Source: Bacteroidales bacterium
GTDB taxonomy: Bacteria; Bacteroidota; Bacteroidia; Bacteroidales; Lentimicrobiaceae
DNA: 64,000 nt
Direction: 5' to 3'
Assembly: GCA_016709025.1 (NCBI GenBank)
Contig: JADJEQ010000003.1
Location: forward strand, 350,020 to 414,019
This document shows positions 50,244 to 60,216 of this stretch, one piece after another. The notes beneath the pieces are model-generated. The model made no database searches. It had not been told where the DNA came from and worked only from the letters and a program-made list of their open reading frames with translations. Made by a program: the position numbers and the translations under genes. Position 1 is the first letter of the stretch, and each line of letters opens with the position of its first letter.

Positions 50244-51059
50244 ATGGGAAAAGTAATCGCTATCGCGAATCAAAAGGGGGGCGTAGGTAAGACAACGACA
50301 GCTATTAACCTCGGGGCAGCATTTGCTGTACTTGAGCGCAGAACACTGATCATCGATGCCGACCCTCAGGCAAATTCAACATCAGGAGTCGGTTTTGATC
50401 CGAAAAACATAAAGACAAGTATTTACGAGTGCCTGATGGATGAAGTTGAACCCCAGGATATTATACTTTCGACCAATACACCCAACCTCGATCTTCTTCC
50501 CGCCCATATCGACCTGGTAGGTGCTGAAATAGAAATGATTAACCAGCCCAACCGCGAAAAAATGATGAGGAAAGTGGTTAACAAAATCAAAGACCTTTAT
50601 GATTTTATTGTGATCGACTGCTCCCCCTCTCTTGGACTGATAACAGTGAATGCATTGGTAGCTGCTGACTCTGTGGTAGTTCCGGTTCAATGCGAGTATT
50701 TTGCACTTGAAGGTCTGGGCAAATTATTGAATACGATTAAAATTGTACAGTCGAGGCTTAACACCGGGTTGGATATCGAAGGTATTTTACTCACCATGTA
50801 CGATTCCAGGTTAAGACTGTCAAATCAGGTTGTTGATGAAGTTAAAGCGCATTTTCAGGATATGGTTTTTGAAACCATGATCCACCGCAATACCAAACTC
50901 GGCGAGGCCCCCAGCTTTGGCGAAACCATCATTATGTTCGATATTAACAGTACGGGCGCAGTCAACTACCTGAACCTGGCCAGGGAAATTCTGCAAAAAA
51001 ATGAACTGACCAGATTAAAAGCATCAGAAAAACAAATTAATACTGAAAATGAATCCTAA
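50244..51059 (+). CDS. parA: Chromosome partitioning ATPase ParA/Soj
   Basis: 271 residues. The deviant Walker A motif K-G-G-V-G-K-T-T is at residues 11-18, with D-A-D-P-Q and V-I-D-C-S-P-S-L-G. ParA moves ParB-bound origins using ATP. It overlaps parB by 11 bp. I could not find a parS-like GTTTCACGTGAAAC site in the window. Confidence 0.96.
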   Translation: MGKVIAIANQKGGVGKTTTAINLGAAFAVLERRTLIIDADPQANSTSGVGFDPKNIKTSIYECLMDEVEPQDIILSTNTPNLDLLPAHIDLVGAEIEMINQPNREKMMRKVVNKIKDLYDFIVIDCSPSLGLITVNALVAADSVVVPVQCEYFALEGLGKLLNTIKIVQSRLNTGLDIEGILLTMYDSRLRLSNQVVDEVKAHFQDMVFETMIHRNTKLGEAPSFGETIIMFDINSTGAVNYLNLAREILQKNELTRLKASEKQINTENES

Positions 51060-51936
51060 GAAAAAAGCACTCGGCAGGGGTTTAAGTGCCATTCTCGAAA
51101 GCCCTGAAACCGATATAACTTCTAAAGACATCTCCGGAAGCTTTGTCGCCGGTGCAATAGCCTCTATTCCGATTGGTCAGATAGAATCAAATCCATTTCA
51201 GCCACGTGAAGATTTTGAACCGGAAGCACTCAATGAATTGGCTGCATCTATCAAAGAGCAGGGAATTATTCAACCCATTACCGTCAGGAAAATGGGCTAT
51301 GATAAATACCAGCTTATATCCGGCGAACGCAGGCTGAAAGCATCAAAGATAGCCGGGCTTGATGAAATACCCAGTTATATCCGCATTGCCAACGATCAGC
51401 AGATGCTGGAAATGGCGCTGGTTGAAAATATTCAGCGGGAGAGTCTGAACGCGCTCGAAATCGCCATGAGTTACCAGAGACTGATCGATGAGTGTGAACT
51501 CACCCAGGAAGAATTAAGCCAACGGGTCGGGAAAAACAGGACGACCATATCCAATTACATTCGTTTGCTTAAACTTCCCGTTGAAACACAGGTTGCCATC
51601 CGCGACAGTAAAATTACCATGGGTCATGCCAGAGCACTGATCAGCATTGAAGATGAGCCGACCCAGGTTACAATTCTCCGGAATATTATTGTCAAAGACC
51701 TATCCGTTCGTGAAGTTGAAGAGATCGTACGCAACCTGAACCGTCAGCCTGCTCCGAAAAAATCGACAGAAGTGAAAGATTTGCCTGCCGAAATCGATCT
51801 CAAAAGGCTGAATATTGCTTCAAGGCTCAATACCATGGTCAATGTGCAGTTAAACAATAAAGGCAAAGGAAACATCGTTATCAGTTTTAATTCCAGAAAT
51901 GACCTCGAGCGCCTGCTATCTGATCTGAACGGATAA
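51049..51936 (+). CDS. parB: Chromosome partitioning protein ParB
   Basis: 295 residues. An N-terminal segment with K-K-A-L-G-R-G-L-S-A-I-L likely contacts ParA. The ParB CTPase domain has N-P-F-Q-P-R and G-E-R-R-L-K-A-S, and a helix-turn-helix follows around N-R-T-T-I-S-N-Y-I-R-L-L-K-L-P. The C-terminus dimerises. It spreads from parS and recruits SMC. Confidence 0.96.
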   Translation: MNPKKKALGRGLSAILESPETDITSKDISGSFVAGAIASIPIGQIESNPFQPREDFEPEALNELAASIKEQGIIQPITVRKMGYDKYQLISGERRLKASKIAGLDEIPSYIRIANDQQMLEMALVENIQRESLNALEIAMSYQRLIDECELTQEELSQRVGKNRTTISNYIRLLKLPVETQVAIRDSKITMGHARALISIEDEPTQVTILRNIIVKDLSVREVEEIVRNLNRQPAPKKSTEVKDLPAEIDLKRLNIASRLNTMVNVQLNNKGKGNIVISFNSRNDLERLLSDLNG

Positions 51937-51958
51937 ACGAAAGGCAAATGAACCTGGT

Positions 51959-52591
51959 ATGATGTTTTTAAAACAATTGTTTATCAGAATTCACGGATTC
52001 AGGACCACCAGAGTTTACATGGTGGTCTTCATTGTTTTTATTTTACTGCATTCTCCGGCTTCACTACAGGCTCAGGACACCATCACTCAACAGCCCCTCG
52101 CACCAAATGCTGAAACTGCCGGATCAGAGGTACACTCAGCCCACAAAGCAACGATTTATTCACTCGTTTTACCGGGACTTGGCCAGGCCTACAATAAGAA
52201 ATACTGGAAAATCCCGATCATATATGCAGGATTTGGAGCACTTGCATATAGCTTTAAAATCAATTACGATGAAACTAAGAAATTCACAGAAGCGTATCGC
52301 TATGTAACAAACAATGATTCATTTCCCATTGACAACGAGTATATTACGCGTTATCCTGACCCGAATGACCTGTTGCAGGGTCGTGCTTTTTACAGAAGAC
52401 GTGTTGAACTGACTGTTATATTTTCAGCCGCCTGGTATATACTGAATGTTTTGGATGCAGCTGTGGATGCACATTTCTTTGATTACGACATTTCTGATAA
52501 CCTGTCGCTCAGATTGGATCCTGTTTTTTTGATGCCGACCGGAAAGCCCGACAGATTTGCGAATGGCATTCGATTGAGTTTGACTTTATAA
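51959..52591 (+). CDS. DUF5683-family membrane protein
   Basis: 210 residues. An N-terminal hydrophobic segment acts as signal or anchor (ending S-L-Q-A-Q-D), and the conserved L-V-L-P-G-L-G-Q-A-Y-N-K-K-Y-W-K-I-P motif and a later helix (about 140-165) are typical of DUF5683. Its place between parB and dapB recurs in Bacteroidota. Function is unknown. Confidence 0.88.
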   Translation: MMFLKQLFIRIHGFRTTRVYMVVFIVFILLHSPASLQAQDTITQQPLAPNAETAGSEVHSAHKATIYSLVLPGLGQAYNKKYWKIPIIYAGFGALAYSFKINYDETKKFTEAYRYVTNNDSFPIDNEYITRYPDPNDLLQGRAFYRRRVELTVIFSAAWYILNVLDAAVDAHFFDYDISDNLSLRLDPVFLMPTGKPDRFANGIRLSLTL

Positions 52592-52603
52592 ACAATTACG
52601 CAA

Positions 52604-53323
52604 TTGAGAATCATATTATCGGGTTATGGCCGTATGGGCCATGAAATAGAAAAAATCGCCATTGAGCGCGGCCATTCAATTATGGCGACTCCTGACAACA
52701 ACCCGGATTGGGATTCTATCAGTCTCAGCCCCGAAACCGTCGATGTGGTAATTGATTTCAGCACTCCTCAATCGGCTGAATGGGTGGTAAATCACTGCCT
52801 GAAAGCCGGTATAGCTGTTGTTTCGGGAACTACCGGCTGGCAGACCGGGCTTGAAATTTCAAAAGAAGATTGCAAAAAATTAAAGGGAGCGTTTTTCTAT
52901 GCGCCTAACTTTAGTATTGGCGTTAACATCTTTTTTGAAATCAACAGAACCCTTGCAAAGCTGATGGCCGGAAAGACTTATCATCCGCGTATCAGTGAAA
53001 TTCATCACATACATAAACTTGACGCACCCAGTGGTACGGCAATTGCACTGGCCAACGGTATCATATCGGTCAACTCCGGTTATACACGCTGGGAACCCGG
53101 ATTTCAGAACGATCAACAGGTTGTGCAGGTTTTCAGTGAGAGAACAGGTGAAGTGATTGGCACCCATAAAATTGAATGGGATTCGGAAGCCGACACCATC
53201 GAAATAAAACATACGGCTCACAACCGGAAAGGACTGGCAATGGGTGCTATTCTGGCAGCCGAATGGTTGCTTGGCCGCACAGGTGTATATGGTATGGCCG
53301 ATTTGCTCAGTTCGGGCAGGTGA
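52604..53323 (+). CDS. dapB: 4-hydroxy-tetrahydrodipicolinate reductase
   Basis: 239 residues from a TTG start, since R-I-I-L-S-G-Y-G-R-M-G must be included for the dinucleotide-binding site and no ATG precedes it. The H-H-I-H-K-L-D-A-P-S-G-T motif supplies catalytic histidine and lysine. It is the second step of the lysine/diaminopimelate route, feeding peptidoglycan. Confidence 0.95.
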   Translation: MRIILSGYGRMGHEIEKIAIERGHSIMATPDNNPDWDSISLSPETVDVVIDFSTPQSAEWVVNHCLKAGIAVVSGTTGWQTGLEISKEDCKKLKGAFFYAPNFSIGVNIFFEINRTLAKLMAGKTYHPRISEIHHIHKLDAPSGTAIALANGIISVNSGYTRWEPGFQNDQQVVQVFSERTGEVIGTHKIEWDSEADTIEIKHTAHNRKGLAMGAILAAEWLLGRTGVYGMADLLSSGR

Positions 53324-53337
53324 ATTGATAAAATGCT

Positions 53338-53345
53338 TAAGTTTG
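53338..53345 (+). promoter_or_regulatory. Possible -7 box of lepB (TAAGTTTG)
   Basis: Exact TAnnTTTG, 47 bp before the lepB ATG and just after the dapB stop. No TTG sits at the right distance. Confidence 0.35.
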
Positions 53346-53391
53346 CAAACAATCGTGGATTTAACCCTGAATATTCTTCAAAACTGATTTT

Positions 53392-54900
53392 ATGTCACTT
53401 TCATTGATTTTAATCCTGCTGTTTCTCTTTTTCCCGGTCCTGCTGTGGAAAATTTTTGAAACAGCCGGAGAAGCCGGCTGGAAATCAGCCGTTCCGTTCC
53501 TGAATTATTATATCTGGCTAAGAATCATCGGGCAACCACTCTGGTGGTTCATTTTCCTGATCATGCCGTTTATCAATGCCTTTATGGTGATGCTCATGGT
53601 CGTTGAAACATTGAAATGTTACAGGATCTACAATCTCGGTCATCAGGCTCTGGCAGTGCTTTTTCCATTTATTTATCTTCCATGGCTGGGTTTGAAAAAA
53701 CAGACCGGCTATGTTGAACCGGCAAACAGGGTAAAAATCAAAAAGACTCCCGTCCGCGAATGGGTGGATGCCATAATTTTCGCGGTTATAGCTGCAAGCA
53801 TCATCAGGATTTTCATGGTGGAAGCATACACCATTCCAACTTCCTCCATGGAAAAATCTTTGCTTGTCGGAGATTTTCTCTTTGTAAGCAAACTGAGTTA
53901 TGGCCCGAAAGTACCCAATACCCCGGTCGCCTTCCCTTTTGTGCATCATACCATGCCTTTAACAGCCACGGCCAAGTCGTATGTTGAATGGATCAAGCTT
54001 CCATACTACCGCTTCCCGGGTCTTACAACCATCAAAAATAACGATGTGGTTGTTTTCAATTATCCTGACGGCGATACAGTTGCCCTGAATGTTCAGAACC
54101 AGAGTTATTATGCCCTGGTAAGAGATTACGGCCGATACAGGGTATGGAATGATAAGGCTAATTTTGGCGATGTGGTAGCACGACCGGTTGACAAGCGTGA
54201 GAACTACATCAAACGATGTATCGGAATACCCGGCGATGTGCTCGAAATAAAAGATCAGGTAGTTTATATCAATGGCAAAGCAGCCGAACTTCCTGACCAG
54301 GCCCAGTTCAAATACATCATAAGAACTGATGGAACCAGGATCAATCCAATGGCACTCGATAAACTTGACATAACTGAGGAAATTGGCATGGCAGGCCCCA
54401 ATGAAATGGTTTTAACTTTGACCAATGAAACGGCTGAAAAAATCAAAGGATTTGTCAATGTGAAGGAAGTCAGGAAAATCATCCAGCCTAAAGGGTTCTG
54501 GCAACCATATATTTTCCCCTTTGATTCAGTCTACCCATGGAATGTAGATAATTTTGGCCCGCTGGTGATTCCGAAAAAAGGCGTTACTGTTGAGCTGAAT
54601 TCGAAAAATATTGTTTTGTACGCCAGAATCATCAAAGCATACGAACTGAATGACCTGGAAATAGAGGGCGAAACCATCCTGATCAATGGGAAACCAGCTA
54701 CCAGTTACACTTTTAAGCTTGATTATTACTGGATGATGGGCGATAACAGGCATAACTCTGCCGACTCAAGGTTCTGGGGTTTTGTACCCATGGACCACAT
54801 CGTTGGAAAGGCCGTTTTTGTCTGGCTGTCACTCGATGGTAACAAAAGCCTGTTTGGTGGAAAAATCAGGATGAACAAACTCTTCAGAACCATTAAATAA
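53392..54900 (+). CDS. lepB: Signal peptidase I
   Basis: 502 residues. An N-terminal hydrophobic domain of two or three helices (residues 1-110, DUF5684-like) precedes the S26 peptidase. Catalytic S152 lies in P-T-S-S-M and K274 in Y-I-K-R-C-I-G-I-P-G-D. The terminal box M-G-D-N-R-H-N-S-A-D-S-R is intact. A large insertion between about 300 and 440 is common in Bacteroidota forms. It removes signal peptides at the inner membrane. Confidence 0.96.
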   Translation: MSLSLILILLFLFFPVLLWKIFETAGEAGWKSAVPFLNYYIWLRIIGQPLWWFIFLIMPFINAFMVMLMVVETLKCYRIYNLGHQALAVLFPFIYLPWLGLKKQTGYVEPANRVKIKKTPVREWVDAIIFAVIAASIIRIFMVEAYTIPTSSMEKSLLVGDFLFVSKLSYGPKVPNTPVAFPFVHHTMPLTATAKSYVEWIKLPYYRFPGLTTIKNNDVVVFNYPDGDTVALNVQNQSYYALVRDYGRYRVWNDKANFGDVVARPVDKRENYIKRCIGIPGDVLEIKDQVVYINGKAAELPDQAQFKYIIRTDGTRINPMALDKLDITEEIGMAGPNEMVLTLTNETAEKIKGFVNVKEVRKIIQPKGFWQPYIFPFDSVYPWNVDNFGPLVIPKKGVTVELNSKNIVLYARIIKAYELNDLEIEGETILINGKPATSYTFKLDYYWMMGDNRHNSADSRFWGFVPMDHIVGKAVFVWLSLDGNKSLFGGKIRMNKLFRTIK

Positions 54901-54924
54901 TAACTGAATCAAAATCAACAATTC

Positions 54925-55365
54925 ATGTATAAAGCAGAAATCCACACCGCAAAAGGTGTAATGAAAGTAAATTTCTTTGAAAAAGATGCTCCGAATACGG
55001 TTGCCAACTTTGTAAAACTTGCCAAAAGCGGATTTTATGACGGGCTAAATTTCCATCGTGTAATTCCCGATTTTGTGATACAAGGTGGCTGTCCGAATGG
55101 AACCGGCGCCGGTGGACCTGGCTATTCGATCAAATGTGAACTCGATGGTGGCAACCAATATCACGATCGTGGTGTACTTTCCATGGCCCATGCCGGCAGA
55201 AACACCGGTGGTTCACAATTTTTCATCTGCCATAGCAGAAATAATACCAGCCACCTCGATCGTCAGCACACCTGCTTCGGAAAAGTCTATGAAGGCCTCG
55301 AAGTGATCGACCAGATCAGGGCCGGCGATGAAATTGAGAAAATTGTCATTACCGAAACTGAATAA
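54925..55365 (+). CDS. Peptidyl-prolyl cis-trans isomerase, cyclophilin type
   Basis: 146 residues. Active-site residues are visible in F-H-R-V-I, Q-G-G, M-A-H-A-G-R and S-Q-F-F-I. No signal peptide, so it is cytoplasmic. It follows lepB by 24 bp and may share its transcript. Confidence 0.95.
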   Translation: MYKAEIHTAKGVMKVNFFEKDAPNTVANFVKLAKSGFYDGLNFHRVIPDFVIQGGCPNGTGAGGPGYSIKCELDGGNQYHDRGVLSMAHAGRNTGGSQFFICHSRNNTSHLDRQHTCFGKVYEGLEVIDQIRAGDEIEKIVITETE

Positions 55366-55399
55366 CCTAATCCCTGCCAATTACCTTAATTTGCCAAAT

Positions 55400-56080
55400 A
55401 TGAAAAAGAGCCTGACCTATACGATGGTATTGTTAATTTTTACCTTCGCTGCAAATCTTACCGGATATTCTCAAAAAGCCGGTTCACCATTCAAAGGGGT
55501 TATTAATTACAAAATTACTTACCCTGAAGCCAAAATGGAAGCGTCACAAATGGCTCAAATGCCCCAGAGTGCGAAAGTTACCCTGAATGGTAACAAGACC
55601 AGGATCGACATGAACATGCCATCAATGAGTCAGGTTGTGCTTCTTGATGCCGACCTGCTAACCACAATTTTTCTCGTTGATATGATGGGTCAGAAGGTTG
55701 CATTGAAACCAAACAAAAAAAACGGCCCGGCCGCAGGAAAGGAACCGGTAATTGTTATCACTCCAGAAACCAAGGAGATAGCCGGTTTTGTTTGCAAAAA
55801 AGCAGAAATCAACTTTGGTGATGAAAAGAGCAAAGGCTCTCCGATTATTGTCTATTATACAGAAGCCATTGGAAACAATAAAATCTTCTACGACAATGAA
55901 TACAGGACTTTACCTGGTATTCCAATGGAGTTTTATTACAAAATGCAAGGAATGAGCATGTTGCTTACAGCTACCACAGTTGAAAAAGGGAAAGTCTCAA
56001 ACCGCGATTTTGAAGTTCCATCCGATTATAAAGAAATGACCCCTGAAGAACTCAGGCAAATGTTTGGAGGAGGACAATAA
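55400..56080 (+). CDS. DUF4412-family exported protein
   Basis: 226 residues from ATG 55400, which opens a signal peptide (K-K-S-L-T-Y-T-M-V-L ending G-Y-S-Q); a longer frame overlaps the cyclophilin gene. The mature domain has G-V-I-N-Y-K-I-T-Y-P and I-A-G-F-V-C-K-K-A-E, as in DUF4412. Probably periplasmic or secreted, function unknown. Confidence 0.85.
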   Translation: MKKSLTYTMVLLIFTFAANLTGYSQKAGSPFKGVINYKITYPEAKMEASQMAQMPQSAKVTLNGNKTRIDMNMPSMSQVVLLDADLLTTIFLVDMMGQKVALKPNKKNGPAAGKEPVIVITPETKEIAGFVCKKAEINFGDEKSKGSPIIVYYTEAIGNNKIFYDNEYRTLPGIPMEFYYKMQGMSMLLTATTVEKGKVSNRDFEVPSDYKEMTPEELRQMFGGGQ

Positions 56081-56184
56081 CATTTATAACTCTCCCCCGG
56101 GAAGTTTGAATTGCCGGTTGGTTCTATTGACTGTCTGCAGCCAAAAACCCTGTAAACAGCACTCCATAGAATCATCCGGTTTTG

Positions 56185-56192
56185 TACATTTG
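56185..56192 (+). promoter_or_regulatory. -7 box of ftsK (TACATTTG)
   Basis: Exact TAnnTTTG with about 20 nt of leader to the ftsK ATG. No clear TTG at -33. Confidence 0.5.
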
Positions 56193-56219
56193 CAAACTCT
56201 GTAAATAGGAAACCTGCAC

Positions 56220-58751
56220 ATGGCAGTTAAAGGAAATACTTTAAAAAAAAGCAAACCCCGGAACGAATCCGATGAGAGTCCCGTAAAAAAATCCGGGAAG
56301 AAGAATCGTTCATTTGGTTTACCAGACTGGGCCAGCGACGGCCGTGCAAAAAAAATTACCGGGGTTTTCTTTATTCTTCTGGCCATTTATTTATTGTTTG
56401 CTTTCTCTTCTTACCTGTTTCTCTACTTTCAATGGGGAGCAGATGACCTCTTATCTTCATTTCCATTTAAAAGGATTCTATTCGATTCCTCAATCGAAGC
56501 CAACAACTGGGCAGGCAGGCTCGGTGCTGCATTGTCCATTCTCCTGATTAAAAAAGGATTTGGCGTTGCTGCATTTCTCCTGATCCTGATGCTGATTGTT
56601 GCAGGGGTATACATGTCACTCAGGATCAATGTATTGCCGGTATGGAAAACCATACGTAATTCATTGCTTGGCTTGATCTGGCTACCTGTAACATTGGGTT
56701 TTATACTTGGCAACTCCGACTTTGCTGTGCTGGGCGGTGTTACCGGATACCAAAGTGCGCTCTGGCTTGAGGGTCTGCTCGGCAAAACAGGGACAGCCAT
56801 ATCGTTATTTTTTACCCTGATTGCGATCCTTGTATTTGCATTTAATATGCCGCTCGAATTACCCAAACGACCAGATAGTGAAGAAGAACAAACCGGTGAT
56901 GATGCCACGGCTGGATTGGCAGTCAATGGAAATAGTCTGAAAAGGGTTGATGGGAAAACAGTTTTTGGAAGCGTACCTGAAGACAAGTACAATACCATAG
57001 AGTTTTCTGTTACGCATGATGAAAAACCCGATACAAAAAAAACAGCACCAGTTGTTGCTGAGGAGCCAGAAGATGAAGAAGAACAATCATTTGTTGTCCC
57101 TGTCAGAAATACTCCTAAGGTAAAACCTGACGAAGTTGAATTCACCATTGAGCAACCTGAAACGGTCAAAAATTCAGTCGTTGATAAGGAAAAACCGGTT
57201 CATTACACCATCGATACTGAGTTTGACCCTACTTTGGATTTACCTGACTATCAGCGTCCTACGCTGGAATTGCTGGATGATTATGGAACTAGCCAAACCT
57301 CTGTCAACGTACAGAAAGAGGAACTGGAAGCCAATAAAAACCGGATTGTTGAAACCCTTGCCAATTATAACATTCAAATTGACAAGATTAAAGCAACCAT
57401 TGGTCCGACGGTTACACTTTATGAAATTATTCCTGCGCCGGGTGTTCGCATCTCGAAAATAAAAAATCTGGAAGATGACATCGCGCTCAGCCTGGCAGCC
57501 ATGGGTATCAGGATCATTGCGCCCATCCCCGGCAAAGGAACCATTGGCATCGAGGTGCCCAACCTGAAACCTGAGATTGTTTCCATGAAATCGATCATGG
57601 GCTCTGAGAAATTCAGAAACACCAAATTTGAGCTCCCTTTCGGAATGGGAAAAACCATCCAGAATGAGCCCTACATCGCCGATCTTACCAAACTGCCACA
57701 TATCCTGATGGCAGGTGCTACCGGACAGGGAAAATCGGTTGGACTGAATGCCATTATCGCCTCTATTCTTTATCACAAACACCCGTCACAGGTTAAATTT
57801 GTGATGATTGATCCGAAAAAAGTTGAATTAACCCTTTTCTCGAAAATTGAAAGGCACTTCCTGGCAAAACTGCCCGATTCAGAAGAAGCCATTATTACCG
57901 ATACCCGCAAGGTTGTCCGTACGCTCAATTCCCTCAACATTGAGATGGATAATCGCTATGATCTGCTGAAAGATGCCCAGGTCAGGAATATCAAGGAATA
58001 CAATGAGCGGTTCATTGCCAGAAAACTCAACCCCCTTCACGGTCATCGGTTCCTGCCTTATCTGATAGTGGTGATCGATGAATTTGCCGACCTGATAATG
58101 ACTGCCGGAAAAGAAATTGAAGCTCCGCTTACCCGGCTTGCGCAATTGGCGAGAGCCATCGGAATTCACCTTGTGATTGCAACCCAGCGCCCCTCGGTGA
58201 ATATCATAACCGGAACCATCAAAGCCAACTTTCCCGCCCGTATCGCATTCAGGGTAATTTCCAAGATCGACTCGCGAACCATTCTCGATACTGGTGGCGC
58301 CGACCAACTGGTTGGCCGTGGCGATATGTTGCTTTCAACAGGCAGCGATCTGATAAGGCTGCAGTGTGCTTTTGTCGATACCCATGAAGTAGAAAGAATC
58401 ACCGAGTTTATCGGTTCGCAGCGTGCCTATCCTGATGCGTATCATCTGCCTGAGTTTGCCGATGAACAGGACGAAAAAGAACTGGATTTCGACCCATCCA
58501 TGCGCGATGAACTTTTTGAAGACGCCGCGCGCATCATTGTGGCCACTCAGCAGGGCAGCACTTCACTGCTGCAGCGAAAATTGAAACTTGGCTACAACCG
58601 GGCAGGACGGATCATCGACCAATTGGAGGCCGCTGGTATTGTCGGACCATTTGAAGGAAGCAAAGCACGCGAAGTAAGAGTTGCCAATGAGATGGCTTTG
58701 GAACAGTTTTTGAAGGACATGAAATCCGACAGCAGAAACAATGAATTCTGA
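56220..58751 (+). CDS. ftsK: DNA translocase FtsK/SpoIIIE
   Basis: 843 residues. Four or five membrane helices lie in residues about 45-225. An acidic linker follows (about 230-360), then the motor: Walker A G-A-T-G-Q-G-K-S at 499-506, Walker B V-V-I-D-E-F-A-D-L, and the C-terminal gamma winged helix (about 770-835, L-Q-R-K-L-K-L-G-Y-N-R-A-G-R-I). It pumps DNA at the septum and aligns chromosome dimers. lolA follows by 26 bp. Confidence 0.96.
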   Translation: MAVKGNTLKKSKPRNESDESPVKKSGKKNRSFGLPDWASDGRAKKITGVFFILLAIYLLFAFSSYLFLYFQWGADDLLSSFPFKRILFDSSIEANNWAGRLGAALSILLIKKGFGVAAFLLILMLIVAGVYMSLRINVLPVWKTIRNSLLGLIWLPVTLGFILGNSDFAVLGGVTGYQSALWLEGLLGKTGTAISLFFTLIAILVFAFNMPLELPKRPDSEEEQTGDDATAGLAVNGNSLKRVDGKTVFGSVPEDKYNTIEFSVTHDEKPDTKKTAPVVAEEPEDEEEQSFVVPVRNTPKVKPDEVEFTIEQPETVKNSVVDKEKPVHYTIDTEFDPTLDLPDYQRPTLELLDDYGTSQTSVNVQKEELEANKNRIVETLANYNIQIDKIKATIGPTVTLYEIIPAPGVRISKIKNLEDDIALSLAAMGIRIIAPIPGKGTIGIEVPNLKPEIVSMKSIMGSEKFRNTKFELPFGMGKTIQNEPYIADLTKLPHILMAGATGQGKSVGLNAIIASILYHKHPSQVKFVMIDPKKVELTLFSKIERHFLAKLPDSEEAIITDTRKVVRTLNSLNIEMDNRYDLLKDAQVRNIKEYNERFIARKLNPLHGHRFLPYLIVVIDEFADLIMTAGKEIEAPLTRLAQLARAIGIHLVIATQRPSVNIITGTIKANFPARIAFRVISKIDSRTILDTGGADQLVGRGDMLLSTGSDLIRLQCAFVDTHEVERITEFIGSQRAYPDAYHLPEFADEQDEKELDFDPSMRDELFEDAARIIVATQQGSTSLLQRKLKLGYNRAGRIIDQLEAAGIVGPFEGSKAREVRVANEMALEQFLKDMKSDSRNNEF

Positions 58752-58777
58752 TTAATTACAAATTGAAACCTGAACTT

Positions 58778-59404
58778 ATGAAAAGAATAATCCTATCAAT
58801 GTTTGCATTACTTGTTGCAATTTCCTCTTTCGCCCAGTCTGATAAAAAAGCCCGTGCTATTCTCGACGAAGTGTCTGCTAAAACCAAAACCTACAAGACC
58901 ATCCGCATAGAATTTACTTATAAGATGGAAAATACGGCACAGAAAATCAACGAAAGCTACAAGGGTGTATTGATTTCGAAAGGTGATAAATATAAACTTT
59001 CTTTCTCCGGCCAGGATGTAATCAGTGATGGCAAAACTGTGTGGACCTATGTTAAGGATGCCAATGAAGTACAGGTTAACGATGTTAGCAAAGACGACGA
59101 CAGTTTCACCCCGACAAACCTGCTGAATACCTATAATGATAATTACAAGGCCAAACTTATACAGGAAACGGCAAAACAAAAAGTCATTGAATTAATTCCT
59201 GTTCAGAAGAAGAACTTCAATAAGGTGAAGGTAACCATCGAAAATGATAAAAAAATGGTTAGCAGCCTGTTGATCTATGACAAGAATGGGAGCGTTTATA
59301 CCTATCAGGTTGGCAAATTCGAAACCGATCTTCCGTTTCCTGACAATTCCTTTGTTTTCAAACCAGCTGAACACCCGGGTGTTGAGGTGGTGGATATGAG
59401 ATAA
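58778..59404 (+). CDS. LolA-like outer-membrane lipoprotein carrier
   Basis: 208 residues from ATG 58778, which opens a signal peptide ending S-S-F-A-Q. The mature part has the LolA fold pattern, with Y-K-G-V-L-I-S-K-G-D-K-Y-K-L and W-T-Y-V-K-D-A-N-E-V-Q-V. It carries lipoproteins through the periplasm. It is cotranscribed with ftsK in many Bacteroidota. Confidence 0.9.
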   Translation: MKRIILSMFALLVAISSFAQSDKKARAILDEVSAKTKTYKTIRIEFTYKMENTAQKINESYKGVLISKGDKYKLSFSGQDVISDGKTVWTYVKDANEVQVNDVSKDDDSFTPTNLLNTYNDNYKAKLIQETAKQKVIELIPVQKKNFNKVKVTIENDKKMVSSLLIYDKNGSVYTYQVGKFETDLPFPDNSFVFKPAEHPGVEVVDMR

Positions 59405-59473
59405 ATCCTTTTTTACTGACTTCCGGTAAAACAAATCCATTGGTATTGGGGTTTATTCGTCAAAACCAAACCA

Positions 59474-59944
59474 ATGGATTCACTATATAAAATCTCTCTT
59501 TTAATACACTCATGGAACCGATGGGCCGTGCTTATTGCAGGTGCATTGGTTATCATATACGCAATTAAAGGCTTATCCTCCGGATCTGCTTATAAACCTG
59601 TAAGCAGAAAAAGCATGTTCTACTTTATATTGACCATGCACCTTCAGCTTCTGGTTGGATTGTTTCTCTATTTTGTTGCCAGTCCGATTACGACCCATGC
59701 TTTAAGCGACTTTGGGGCAGCAATGAAAGACAGCACAGCCCGTTTCTGGGCGGTTGAACATGCATTCCTGAATATTATTGCAGTTGTGCTTGCCCAAACA
59801 GGCAGCATCATCGTAAAGCGCAAGTCAGCTGACCGCGATAAACACCGTATTTCACTCATCTGGGTGGGCATTGCCCTTTTCCTGATCCTTTTGATGATCC
59901 CAATGGGTTTGATGGGCCCGGATCGGCCCTGGTTCAGGTTTTAG
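59474..59944 (+). CDS. Small four-helix membrane protein
   Basis: 156 residues with four hydrophobic segments. H-S-W-N-R-W near the start, H-L-Q-L-L-V-G in helix 2 and E-H-A-F-L-N-I in helix 3 give histidines that recall haem-binding cytochrome b-like proteins of this family. Haem binding is a guess. It follows lolA by 69 bp. Confidence 0.72.
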   Translation: MDSLYKISLLIHSWNRWAVLIAGALVIIYAIKGLSSGSAYKPVSRKSMFYFILTMHLQLLVGLFLYFVASPITTHALSDFGAAMKDSTARFWAVEHAFLNIIAVVLAQTGSIIVKRKSADRDKHRISLIWVGIALFLILLMIPMGLMGPDRPWFRF

Positions 59945-60068
59945 CAGTCAGGTTTCTGATTTAAGATCGTTTGGTTAAGGATCAGCGGCATTAAGTTACG
60001 AGGTGTCTATCCATAGACTACACTCAGTTCGTCGTACTGAACTTTAAGAAGTTTGAGATGTCTGAGTA

Positions 60069-60100
60069 ACCCTTAGCGAGGATGCTAAGGGTAGATTTTT
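60069..60100 (+). terminator. Intrinsic terminator after the membrane-protein gene
   Basis: Perfect 9-bp stem ACCCTTAGC / GCTAAGGGT with a 6-nt loop, followed by AGATTTTT. It lies 125 bp after the stop at 59944. Confidence 0.65.
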
Positions 60101-60216
60101 GAGGAAAAGCGCAAGAGTCAGACTTTTAGCATGGCTGAGCAGTCATCCAAACCTTAACTTTAACCTAAATCTCTGCCTTAAACTTAATCAAACTGCTCTC
60201 TGTTCAATAGGTTCTT

